DNA from: Maribacter huludaoensis
GTDB lineage: Bacteria > Bacteroidota > Bacteroidia > Flavobacteriales > Flavobacteriaceae
Direction: 5' to 3'
DNA length: 64,000 nt
Assembly: GCF_029350945.1 (NCBI RefSeq)
Contig: NZ_JARKMS010000001.1
Coordinates: forward strand, 1,123,828 to 1,187,827
This document shows positions 45,707 to 54,037 of the stretch, one piece after another. Within the stretch, counting starts at the first letter, position 1. Every line of letters begins with the position of its first letter. Both the position numbers and the translations under genes were made by a program. A model generated the notes under the pieces. That model saw only the letters and a list, made by a program, of their open reading frames with translations, made no database searches and was not told the DNA's origin.

Positions 45707-47137
45707 TTAAAATAAAAGAGGCAGAAAAAATTGAAATAAGAGGATCAGTAAGAGAACCGCTATAAGATTAAGAATTATTCCCGCGCGTGCCATTTCATGA
45801 ACCTTAATATATCCGCTAGCGAAAACTATGGCATTTGGTGGCGTGGCCATTGGTAGCATGAAAGCACAGCTACTTGCAATAGTGATGGGAATAAGTAGAT
45901 AGGTTATGGGCAGACCCAGCCCTATGGCTATTCCCGCAACAACAGGAGCTAATACTGCAACAAGAGCAACATTGCTCATTAATTCTGTCATAAATAGCAT
46001 TAGAACGATCAATAAAGAAGCCGTAAGCAATATACTTAGGTTGCTTTCTGCGATAACTTGGGCAACCAAATCTACAATACCCGAAACGGACATGCCATTT
46101 GCCAGTGATAGACCACCGCCAAATAGTATTAAAATTCCCCAAGCCAGTTTTTGGGTGTCTTTCCATTCTAAAATAAAATCTCCTTTTTTTAGATTATACG
46201 GCAGTGTAAATAACGCTATAGCGGCAAAAATACTTATAAGGGTATCCGATAGACCTAAATTGGGGAAAATGGAATTGATCAATGTTCTGAACACCCACAA
46301 AAATATTGTGACTCCAAAAATGGATAATACCATTTTTTCCTTCCCAGAAGTAGGACCTAATTTATCCAGTTCCTCATGAATAATGGTTTTTGAAGCCTTA
46401 AATTTTAACCCCTGAGTAGGGAAAAAGACTTTTACGAGAACAAAGTAACAAATGGAAATCATGATAAGGGAAAAGGGTAGCCCTATAATCATCCATTTTA
46501 AAAATGATATTTCTATTTGATATTGGTTTTCAAGTAAACCTATTAAGACAGAATTTGGAGGGGTACCAATAACCGTTGCAATACCACCGGCATTGGCAGA
46601 AAAGGCAATGCCAAGCATTACACTTAAGGCAAAATTGCGATCTCTTGTTGTGAATCCGTCTTCATCTTCGATCAATAGATTGATGACCGACATGGCGATC
46701 GGTAACATAACTACCGTACTTGCAGTATTGCTGATCCACATGCTCAGTACGGCAGTGGCGATCATAAAACCTAATACCACCTTATTGGCAGAGGTACCGG
46801 TAAGTTTAATGATAGTGAGTGCTATTCTTTTATGCAAATTTACCTTCTCTAACGCCAGTGCCATTACAAAGCCGCCAAAGAATAAAAAAACTATGGGGCT
46901 ACCGTAGTTTGCTCCAACTTCACCAACTGGCATAATTTTTAAAATTGGAAAGAGCAATAGGGGTAATAGAGCGGTTACGGAAATTGAAACCGCTTCTGTT
47001 ACCCACCATATAACCATCCATAGTGCAACGGCAATGACGGCGTCCGCACTATCTGAAATCAATACACTTGGTAAAAAGATGATTATAAAAAATAGTATAG
47101 GACCTGTAAACAGACCTATTTTACTGCTTAAGTTCAT
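45707..47137 (-). CDS. SLC13/DASS family anion permease
   Basis: The 476-residue inner-membrane protein has about 11-12 helices. It carries the paired dicarboxylate-transporter motifs TVIGTPPNSVL (about 190-200) and MATPPNAIVFASG (about 430-442), typical of DASS Na+-coupled carriers for dicarboxylates, citrate or sulfate. The exact substrate is unknown. It lies 55 bp after lysS in the same direction. Confidence 0.9.
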   Translation of the reverse strand: MNLSSKIGLFTGPILFFIIIFLPSVLISDSADAVIAVALWMVIWWVTEAVSISVTALLPLLLFPILKIMPVGEVGANYGSPIVFLFFGGFVMALALEKVNLHKRIALTIIKLTGTSANKVVLGFMIATAVLSMWISNTASTVVMLPIAMSVINLLIEDEDGFTTRDRNFALSVMLGIAFSANAGGIATVIGTPPNSVLIGLLENQYQIEISFLKWMIIGLPFSLIMISICYFVLVKVFFPTQGLKFKASKTIIHEELDKLGPTSGKEKMVLSIFGVTIFLWVFRTLINSIFPNLGLSDTLISIFAAIALFTLPYNLKKGDFILEWKDTQKLAWGILILFGGGLSLANGMSVSGIVDLVAQVIAESNLSILLTASLLIVLMLFMTELMSNVALVAVLAPVVAGIAIGLGLPITYLLIPITIASSCAFMLPMATPPNAIVFASGYIKVHEMARAGIILNLIAVLLLILLFQFFLPLLF

Positions 47138-47192
47138 GCTGGTTGGTTTTGCCAGCTTCTAAACTACTATTTTTTATTCTTACGGTAAATGG

Positions 47193-48884
47193 CTATTTTA
47201 ATATTTCAACAAAAAGAACATCGTCTTCCTTATAGATTTTTGCCAGTTGCTGTTTTGTAATCCCTTTAATGCCTTTGTCCCATGCTTTGTTGCTTAGATC
47301 TGCTTTGTTTTTAAGCGCATCTAATTGCATTTTCTTTTCTGATTTAAGGATGTCAAAAATAACCTTTTCATTATCGGATAATTGAAGAGGTTTCTTTTCT
47401 GGTCTCATTTGCGGGAAGAATAATACTTCTTGTATAGATGCATTGTTGGTCATCAACATAACCAAACGATCTATACCTATACCAATACCAGAAGTAGGTG
47501 GCATACCGTATTCCAATGCCCTAAGGAAATCTTGGTCAATGAACATAGCTTCGTCATCACCTTTTTCGGACAACTTCAGTTGATCTTCAAAACGCTCTCT
47601 TTGGTCAATTGGGTCATTAAGCTCAGAATAAGCATTTGCCAACTCTTTACCATTTACCATAAGCTCAAAACGTTCTGTCAAAGCAGGGTTGTCTCTATGC
47701 TCTTTGGTCAACGGGCTCATTTCCTTTGGGTAATCTGTAATAAATGTTGGTTGCACGTAATGGTGCTCACATTTTTCACCAAAAATCTCATCGATCAGTT
47801 TGCCCACACCCATAGTTTCGTCGACCTCTAGACCTAATTTTTTAGCCGTTTCACGTAGTTCTTCTTCTGGCATACCGGCAACATCAATGCCTGTGTGTAT
47901 TTTTATAGCCTCTAAAATAGGTACTCTTGCGTACGGAGCTTTGAATTCAATTTCGTGGTTGCCTACGGTTACCTTAGTAGTCCCATTGGCATCCATCGCA
48001 ATTTTCTCCAATAATTTTTCAGTGGTATCCATCATCCAATTGTAGTCTTTGTAGGCTACATACAGTTCCATTACCGTAAATTCCGGATTATGGGTACGAT
48101 CCATACCTTCGTTTCTAAAATCCTTTGAGAATTCATAAACACCATCGAACCCGCCAACGATCAATCTCTTTAGGTAAAGTTCATTGGCAATACGTAAATA
48201 TAAAGGAATGTTCAGCGCATTATGGTGCGTTAAGAAAGGGCGTGCCGTAGCACCACCTGGTATTGGTTGCAAAATTGGTGTTTCAACCTCTAAATAACCT
48301 TTGTCGTTATAGAACTCACGAATACTATTGGTGATCTTGGTTCTTTTAATGAATGTTTCTTTGACCTTTGGGTTCACCACTAAATCTACATAACGTTGAC
48401 GGTAGCGTAATTCCGGGTCATTGAACTCATCATAGACCTTGCCTTCTGCATCTTTTTTTGGTAATGGTAAAGGTCTTAGCGATTTGCTCAACATGGTAAA
48501 TTTCTTGACCATAATGGTTTTTTCGCCTACTTGGGTAGTAAATAGGTCACCCTCAATACCGATAATATCACCAATATCCAATAATTTTTTATAGACATCA
48601 TTGTATAAAGACTTATCATCACCTGTACAGATTTCGTCTCTATTAAAATAAACTTGAATACGACCGGAACTATCTTGTAGCTCGGCAAAAGAAGCTTTAC
48701 CTTGAATTCTACGAGACATGAGTCTACCGGCAACAATAACCTGTTTACCTTCCTCATAATTAGATTTAATGCTTGCCGATGTAGCATTTACAGGGTATAA
48801 AGCAGCTGGATAAGGATTGATACCCAATGCTCTTAGTTTTTCCAATTTTTCTCTTCTGATAAGCTCTTGCTCCGATAATTGCAT
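47193..48884 (-). CDS. lysS: Lysine--tRNA ligase, class II
   Basis: The 563-residue synthetase has an N-terminal OB-fold (anticodon binding; VIVAGRLMSRRIQGKASFAEL) and the class II core (RYRQRYVDL; FRNEGMDRTHNPEFT; motif 3 GIGIGIDRLVMLM). It is about 60 residues longer than E. coli LysS. The C-terminal tail (from about 505) is a helical extension of the kind seen in Bacteroidota enzymes. The gene is upstream of the SLC13 permease. Confidence 0.97.
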   Translation of the reverse strand: MQLSEQELIRREKLEKLRALGINPYPAALYPVNATSASIKSNYEEGKQVIVAGRLMSRRIQGKASFAELQDSSGRIQVYFNRDEICTGDDKSLYNDVYKKLLDIGDIIGIEGDLFTTQVGEKTIMVKKFTMLSKSLRPLPLPKKDAEGKVYDEFNDPELRYRQRYVDLVVNPKVKETFIKRTKITNSIREFYNDKGYLEVETPILQPIPGGATARPFLTHHNALNIPLYLRIANELYLKRLIVGGFDGVYEFSKDFRNEGMDRTHNPEFTVMELYVAYKDYNWMMDTTEKLLEKIAMDANGTTKVTVGNHEIEFKAPYARVPILEAIKIHTGIDVAGMPEEELRETAKKLGLEVDETMGVGKLIDEIFGEKCEHHYVQPTFITDYPKEMSPLTKEHRDNPALTERFELMVNGKELANAYSELNDPIDQRERFEDQLKLSEKGDDEAMFIDQDFLRALEYGMPPTSGIGIGIDRLVMLMTNNASIQEVLFFPQMRPEKKPLQLSDNEKVIFDILKSEKKMQLDALKNKADLSNKAWDKGIKGITKQQLAKIYKEDDVLFVEILK

Positions 48885-48923
48885 GCCGTCGTTTATTTAG
48901 CTGGCAAATATAATCGATATGTC

Positions 48924-49649
48924 TTAATCTTTCAATCTAGAACGCACTAAAGGATAGAGTCTTTCAACAAATTTTTCATATGCAAGGGTAGAAGGGTGTA
49001 AACCATCATTTGCTACCAATTCAGGTTCGTTTACACCTTTTCTGGTAATATCGGTAATATTTAGAAACGTAACTCCTTTGGATTTTGAGGTAGATTTGGC
49101 AAAATCATTATACCTGTCAAGTTCCCTTGAGATTTGGTCATCACCGTTACTTTGGCCATAAGGCGTATAAAAGTAATCTGGAATTGAAAGCACGACTACT
49201 TTGTTAGAATCATTACCCGCAAGACTAATGGCTTTATCAATTAATCTTACAAATTCTGTTTCATATTGAGAAAATGGTCTAGATTGAAATTGATTGTTTA
49301 CACCAATAAGTAGCGTGACTAAATTATACTCGGCAGATGCTCTACCGCTTATTGATGCCAATAGTTGATCGGTTCTCCAGCCGGTTTGTGCAATTACGGT
49401 AGTATTGACCTTGTAGTTTTTATTTTCTTCAATAGTGGAACTCAATTGTTTTGGGAAGCTGTCTTCAAACGCAACGCTTTCTCCAACGGTATAACTATCG
49501 CCAAGAGCCAAATAGTTTATGGTTTCTTGGTTGTTTAGATCTTCTGAAATAGGTGCGGATCTAATATCTTCGGTTTGGCTGCATGACTGCAGCGTAGTGA
49601 ATAGAAAAAAGACTAAAGACAATTTTTGTAGCATGTAAAATATTTTCAT
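48924..49649 (-). CDS. SGNH/GDSL hydrolase lipoprotein
   Basis: The 241-residue protein has a lipoprotein signal (TLQSC, Cys23; a second possible start is Met6 at 49634). SGNH motifs are LALGDSYTVGE (catalytic Ser), GVNNQF (Asn) and NDGLHPSTLAYEKF (Asp-xx-His). It is an outer-membrane or periplasmic esterase of unknown substrate. It lies 39 bp upstream of lysS. Confidence 0.9.
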   Translation of the reverse strand: MKIFYMLQKLSLVFFLFTTLQSCSQTEDIRSAPISEDLNNQETINYLALGDSYTVGESVAFEDSFPKQLSSTIEENKNYKVNTTVIAQTGWRTDQLLASISGRASAEYNLVTLLIGVNNQFQSRPFSQYETEFVRLIDKAISLAGNDSNKVVVLSIPDYFYTPYGQSNGDDQISRELDRYNDFAKSTSKSKGVTFLNITDITRKGVNEPELVANDGLHPSTLAYEKFVERLYPLVRSRLKD

Positions 49650-49734
49650 GATTACTTAACGTATGAATAGAAAGAAGGTTTTTAAAAGTTACATAAAATA
49701 CGCAATTAAGTATAAATGTCATTGATTAAAAATA

Positions 49735-50298
49735 TCAATCGAAATGTAAAGACGATGCATAATTGGGAATATATTCTTGCTGCAAAACAATTTTTAAAAG
49801 GTCATCTTCCAAAGTAATAACAGGTGTTTCTATTATTCTATTCGCTTCCCTGCCATTTTTGTAGAATATAAATGTAGGCACCCTACGGATATTTAAGCCC
49901 CATTCCTCACCTTGCGGACTTTTCTTGTAAGATTCTTTTCGTTTATCTAGGGCAACAATTTTTAGATTTTCTATTGGGTAATTTGCAGATTTTAGAATTT
50001 TAAGAAATCTTGGTACTTCACGCTTACTGTCACCGCACCATGTTCCCATAAAAACTAAAATTTGGTGAGATGCCAGTTTTTCTTTGAACACATCAATTTT
50101 GTTTTGATCAACTTCATACTTTTCAAAATTCTGATCATACCAGGATTTATAGCTGTTCTGTGACAGCGCGTCCACAGTAATTTCTCCTAATAAAAAGGGC
50201 TGTTGGTTTTCAAGATTCACCTCTTGGTTTTTGTGCTGTGAAAAAGTAGTCAAAAAAAAGTTTAAAAAGAGGGTGGTCAGTAGAAATGATAATTTCAT
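49735..50298 (-). CDS. Thioredoxin-like protein with CGDS motif
   Basis: The 187-residue protein has a signal peptide and a thioredoxin fold. LVFMGTWCGDSKREVPRF replaces the usual CxxC with a single Cys (C-G-D-S), so classical disulfide exchange is not possible. A cis-Pro region (RRVPTFIFYKNG) is present. It may act as a monothiol or peroxidase-like protein in the periplasm. It precedes the SGNH gene by 85 bp. Confidence 0.85.
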   Translation of the reverse strand: MKLSFLLTTLFLNFFLTTFSQHKNQEVNLENQQPFLLGEITVDALSQNSYKSWYDQNFEKYEVDQNKIDVFKEKLASHQILVFMGTWCGDSKREVPRFLKILKSANYPIENLKIVALDKRKESYKKSPQGEEWGLNIRRVPTFIFYKNGREANRIIETPVITLEDDLLKIVLQQEYIPNYASSLHFD

Positions 50299-50404
50299 GA
50301 TTTTCAGTTTTTGGATTTGACCTGAAAATTCTTGAAATTCTTAGTTGAATATTGATTTTACGGGGTGGAAATGGGTACTAGTCCCTAGGTGGAAATTGAA
50401 AAGG

Positions 50405-51457
50405 TTATGTGTAACGTTGTTTTATTTCGTCCCTTGATGTTACTTCTAATTTCTTGTAAATATTGTTGATATGGGTTTTTACGGTACTAACACTAATGAA
50501 CATAGCGGCGGCAATTTCTTTGTTGGTTTTGTTTTTTAAAATTTGATTAACGATGTTATTTTCTTGCTCGGTCAGCTTAGCTAGAGACTCGTTTTGTATG
50601 TGGAGTGATTTTTTTCTTTGTCTTAGAATTAAATATATATTCAATAAAATAGAAAGTATAAGCAGCGTAGGTAACAACCATTTCCAAAAATTAGCCCTAG
50701 GTGAATTTCTATTGGCTAATTGTTGATCTATGGCTATATCGCTTAAATATAAATCTGTGAATGATGCATTTGGGTAATTTGATGCTAATCTCTCGCCAAG
50801 TTCATCGTAATAACTGTTGCTGCCAATATCTTTTAAGTAATAGGTATATGTTCTATTACGCTTATCTGATAAGAAATCGAATATATAAAGTTCGGCCAAG
50901 GGTTCATTTAGGTCTTTTCCAAATTCCTGTAAAGTCTTGAACCATTTTTTGGAATTGAGCTTTTTATTCGCTTCGCTTCTAAATTCATTGAAGTCAAAAG
51001 CCATTTGCTCTTTCAGAACATCAATATCTAAGAATGCGGTAGACTTACTGTTAGTTGAGGTTATTTCGCAAAGCGCTTGGTTAGCAAAAGAGGTAGGAAA
51101 AGTAACGGAATCATTATTGTTGGCAATGAATAGAATACTTCTACTATGCTCGCATTGCCCAAAAAAGTGTTCCACGTGGGTAGAGGTGTCCGTGCAGTCA
51201 TCTAAATGAATTCTATAAATTCTATTGTCATTATTTAAATTATCTCCCATAAAGTTGAAATTCCCTAAAGAATCTGTAACGGTTTTTTTTAAGATTTGCT
51301 CCATTGATATTCTACCAAACTTTCGGTAATCTTCAATAATAGATAAGTAAATGGTTTTTCCGCTTTTCTTTTCGGCAATCTGTCCTTTAAAATTATATTG
51401 AGACAAACCTGTAAAACAGGTACATAGAGTAAAAATGATAAGTACAGTGTTACGCAT
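50405..51457 (-). CDS. Membrane-anchored LuxR-type regulator
   Basis: From the ATG at 51457 the protein has 350 residues. It has a signal segment (MRNTVLIIFTLCTCFTG) and a periplasmic part that begins like a carboxypeptidase regulatory domain (YNFKGQIAEKKSGKTIYLS, then TDSLGNFNF). One membrane helix follows (about 267-288), then a cytoplasmic LuxR helix-turn-helix (about 300-350; LTEQENNIVNQILKNKTNKE, then STVKTHINNIYKKLEV). This is a one-component sensor joining an outside input to DNA binding. An upstream ATG at 51499 is possible but adds residues before the signal. Confidence 0.85.
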   Translation of the reverse strand: MRNTVLIIFTLCTCFTGLSQYNFKGQIAEKKSGKTIYLSIIEDYRKFGRISMEQILKKTVTDSLGNFNFMGDNLNNDNRIYRIHLDDCTDTSTHVEHFFGQCEHSRSILFIANNNDSVTFPTSFANQALCEITSTNSKSTAFLDIDVLKEQMAFDFNEFRSEANKKLNSKKWFKTLQEFGKDLNEPLAELYIFDFLSDKRNRTYTYYLKDIGSNSYYDELGERLASNYPNASFTDLYLSDIAIDQQLANRNSPRANFWKWLLPTLLILSILLNIYLILRQRKKSLHIQNESLAKLTEQENNIVNQILKNKTNKEIAAAMFISVSTVKTHINNIYKKLEVTSRDEIKQRYT

Positions 51458-51553
51458 TGGTAGTATTCTGGTCAATAAAATTAGTGCATCATGTAACAAA
51501 GCGGAAACAATTGCGACGTATAAGGTACATCAATCAATCAAAATAATAATCAA

Positions 51554-51709
51554 ATGAGTTTAATTAGAGTATTACTGGCCATATTTTTTCCACCCCTTGC
51601 AGTTCTGGGTAAAGGTTGTGGGTCTTTTGTAATTGTTCTACTTTTGACTTTTTGCGGCTGGGTGCCCGGTGTAATAGCTGCATTGGTCATTTTGAATAAT
51701 CCTAACTAG
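51554..51709 (+). CDS. YqaE/Pmp3 family small membrane protein
   Basis: The 51-residue protein has two hydrophobic segments: LLAIFFPPLAVLGKGCG and a second ending WVPGVIAALVIL. This matches the YqaE/Pmp3 (proteolipid) family, which has the pattern PPLxV, then WIPGxIHAxxI. Members stabilise membrane potential under stress. The gene is short, complete and followed 11 bp later by the lipoprotein gene. Confidence 0.9.
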   Translation: MSLIRVLLAIFFPPLAVLGKGCGSFVIVLLLTFCGWVPGVIAALVILNNPN

Positions 51710-51720
51710 AACCAAAATAC

Positions 51721-52458
51721 ATGAGACTTTTTAAAATTACAACTGTTGTTTTAATAACGGTATTTTTTGCTGCCTGCAATTTTACGGAAGAAATTTATTT
51801 TAATGAAGATGGGTCAGGTAAAATGAGCATTCTTTTTGACGGTGATGAAATGATGCAAATGATACCCGAAACAGATTCTACTAAACTGGATAAAGCTATA
51901 GATTCTACTTTGGTTTTTAAAGACCTGTTGCGTGAAAAAAAAGATAGTATAGCACAGTTGTCACCGCAAGAACAAGCTAAGTTGAAGAGGCTGGAACCCT
52001 TTAGTCTGCGTATGATCGTTGATCCTGAAGGTGGGGTTATGAATTTTAATATGTTTACCGATTTCAATAAAGTATCTGATGTAAATGATGCATTTAACGC
52101 ATTCCAAAATGCAAGTTCGGTTGGTCCTATTGCTGGCGGAAAAACAATGCCGAGCGGTGCTGTGGAAGAAACAACGACCGTAAATTATACTTTTAAAAAG
52201 AACATTTTTAAACGAGAAGCGGTTATCTTAAATCAAGAGTTGTTTGAACAAAGTATAGATAGTTTGGCTAGTGCAGAGATGTTTTTGTCCGGTTCTACGT
52301 ATACGTTTAAATACCATTTTCCAAGACGGGTTAAATCTACGAATATAGAAGAGGCTACCTTTTCTATGGATGGAAAAACGATGATCCATGAAGTCAACTT
52401 TTTGGAAATGTTGAAAGATCCGGAATCTATTATGATTAAGGTAGAGTTAGAGAAATAG
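51721..52458 (+). CDS. Flavobacterial lipoprotein of unknown function
   Basis: The 245-residue protein has a lipoprotein signal (VFFAAC, Cys19). Residues 20-40 (NFTEEIYFNEDGSGKMSILF) look like the start of a beta-strand domain, with strand-rich sequence to the end. No catalytic motif is recognised. It follows the YqaE gene by 11 bp and precedes lipB by 26 bp, all on plus. Confidence 0.75.
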   Translation: MRLFKITTVVLITVFFAACNFTEEIYFNEDGSGKMSILFDGDEMMQMIPETDSTKLDKAIDSTLVFKDLLREKKDSIAQLSPQEQAKLKRLEPFSLRMIVDPEGGVMNFNMFTDFNKVSDVNDAFNAFQNASSVGPIAGGKTMPSGAVEETTTVNYTFKKNIFKREAVILNQELFEQSIDSLASAEMFLSGSTYTFKYHFPRRVKSTNIEEATFSMDGKTMIHEVNFLEMLKDPESIMIKVELEK

Positions 52459-52472
52459 GATTTTGCTTTTCG

Positions 52473-52480
52473 TATCTTTG
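52473..52480 (+). promoter_or_regulatory. Possible -7 element (TATCTTTG) for lipB
   Basis: TATCTTTG fits TAnnTTTG but ends only 4 nt before the lipB ATG, and no spaced TTG is found. If used, the transcript would be leaderless or nearly so. Confidence 0.3.
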
Positions 52481-52484
52481 TAAG

Positions 52485-53198
52485 ATGAACAAGAAGGTGC
52501 AAGTACAAGATTTAGGTCTTAAGGATTATAAAGAAACTTGGGATTATCAAAAACAGCTATTTCAAGAGACGCTTGATCTTAAAATACGCAATAGGAGAGA
52601 AGAGTTGAATTTAGCAACTCCCAATCATTTTCTTTATGTTGAACATTCCCATGTGTATACTTTGGGAAAAAGCGGAGACATTTCCAATCTTTTGGTAGAT
52701 GAAAAAGTTTTGGCGGATAAAGGAGCTACTTTCTATAAAATTAATAGAGGAGGGGATATCACCTATCATGGTCCAGGGCAAATAGTAGGTTACCCCATTT
52801 TAGATTTGGATAACTTCTTTACGGATATACATAAATACCTTCGTTTTTTGGAAGAAATGGTCATTTTGACTTTAAAGGAGTATGGATTGAAAGCGGAGCG
52901 CTCGCCTGGTGAAACAGGTGTGTGGTTAGATGTTGGTACTCCGTTTGCACGCAAAATTTGCGCCATGGGTGTAAGAGCATCGCGTTGGGTAACTATGCAT
53001 GGTTTTGCGTTAAATGTCAATGCTGATTTAGGTTATTTTGATTTAATGATCCCGTGCGGAATAAAAGGTAAGGCTGTTACTTCTTTAAATGTGGAGTTAG
53101 GTGAAAAAGAGGTAAATATAGAAGAAGTGAAGCGGAAATTATTAAAGCATTTTCAAATACTTTTTGAGGCTGAGATAAATGAAAAAACCGAGGTGTAA
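52485..53198 (+). CDS. lipB: Octanoyltransferase LipB
   Basis: The 237-residue enzyme transfers octanoate from acyl carrier protein to lipoyl domains in lipoate biosynthesis. The signature is RGGDITYHGPGQIVGYPIL; the catalytic Lys is in ARKICAMGVR and the acyl-accepting Cys is in MIPCGIKGKAVTSL. The size is slightly larger than E. coli LipB. The stop codon lies within the terminator stem at 53182-53211. Confidence 0.96.
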   Translation: MNKKVQVQDLGLKDYKETWDYQKQLFQETLDLKIRNRREELNLATPNHFLYVEHSHVYTLGKSGDISNLLVDEKVLADKGATFYKINRGGDITYHGPGQIVGYPILDLDNFFTDIHKYLRFLEEMVILTLKEYGLKAERSPGETGVWLDVGTPFARKICAMGVRASRWVTMHGFALNVNADLGYFDLMIPCGIKGKAVTSLNVELGEKEVNIEEVKRKLLKHFQILFEAEINEKTEV

Positions 53199-53211
53199 GC
53201 CTCGGTTTTTT
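53182..53211. terminator. Bidirectional terminator overlapping the lipB stop
   Basis: The stem AAAAAACCGAGG / CCTCGGTTTTTT (12 bp, 6-nt loop) begins inside the last codons of lipB and also faces the convergent gene at 53228. Confidence 0.9.
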
Positions 53212-53227
53212 ATATTTTGACATAAGT

Positions 53228-53920
53228 CTATTTGCTGTGTGAAGTAAGTAAGGTACTGCTCATAAGGTCTCCATTTTTCTTATAAGTTTCTTGTTTAACC
53301 ATACCCACACCTTCTGCAAGCCACACTCTAGAAGGGTATACTTGGTTTGCCATCATCATTTTTGAACGGTTTTCACTGTATAGTACGTAGCAGTCATAAG
53401 TGCCGGCGGGAGTACGGATACTTTCTTTTTTCTCTACATTTCTATTGGTCATATCAACGGTCATATTCATATTTATACCGCTCATGCTAATTTTCATGGC
53501 CACATTGGCATCGTTAAGTTTTTGGCCAACGCTAAGATCATTTGGTACTTCTATATCGTTGCCCGATATTTCAATATCCATATCGCCATACTGTTCCATC
53601 ATTTCAGTAGGTAGAAGAGATTCGTAATCTAGGGTTACCATGTTTCCGGTACACGTTAAATTGTACGTTGTACTATAAGCGTTCTTCCCTTTATTATCTT
53701 TTAGGTCTATAGCCATGGTGGCGTTGGTGGCGTTTCCGTTGTTTACCGCCTTTACGACCTTATATAAACTTACGCCCTCTACTTTTCCTTTTTTATTGTA
53801 ATTAGTGTATTCCATAGAAACACCTTCGTTCATGGGGTAGAATTTACTACAATTATCTTGAGAGTAAAGCGAGATTGTTGCTGCCAGAAACAATAACGGG
53901 ATAAATAGTTTGATTTTCAT
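53228..53920 (-). CDS. Exported protein, TapB/DUF3108-like
   Basis: The 230-residue protein has a signal peptide (1-20) and a strand-rich body with YYEY-like motifs (MEYTNYNKKGKVEG) and a late PSRVWLAEGVGMVKQETY segment. This resembles DUF3108/TapB-type periplasmic proteins, which handle lipids or exported proteins. The family assignment is tentative. Function is unknown. It converges on lipB. Confidence 0.55.
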   Translation of the reverse strand: MKIKLFIPLLFLAATISLYSQDNCSKFYPMNEGVSMEYTNYNKKGKVEGVSLYKVVKAVNNGNATNATMAIDLKDNKGKNAYSTTYNLTCTGNMVTLDYESLLPTEMMEQYGDMDIEISGNDIEVPNDLSVGQKLNDANVAMKISMSGINMNMTVDMTNRNVEKKESIRTPAGTYDCYVLYSENRSKMMMANQVYPSRVWLAEGVGMVKQETYKKNGDLMSSTLLTSHSK

Positions 53921-54037
53921 TTTGGTATAGTTAAAATTCTGATTGTAAACTATTTAAAAATAATAAATACAACTTTTGTTTTTAGAATTTATGTATACTT
54001 GGTACATATTTAATTATGGTTTCAGCTTTCTTCCGTG

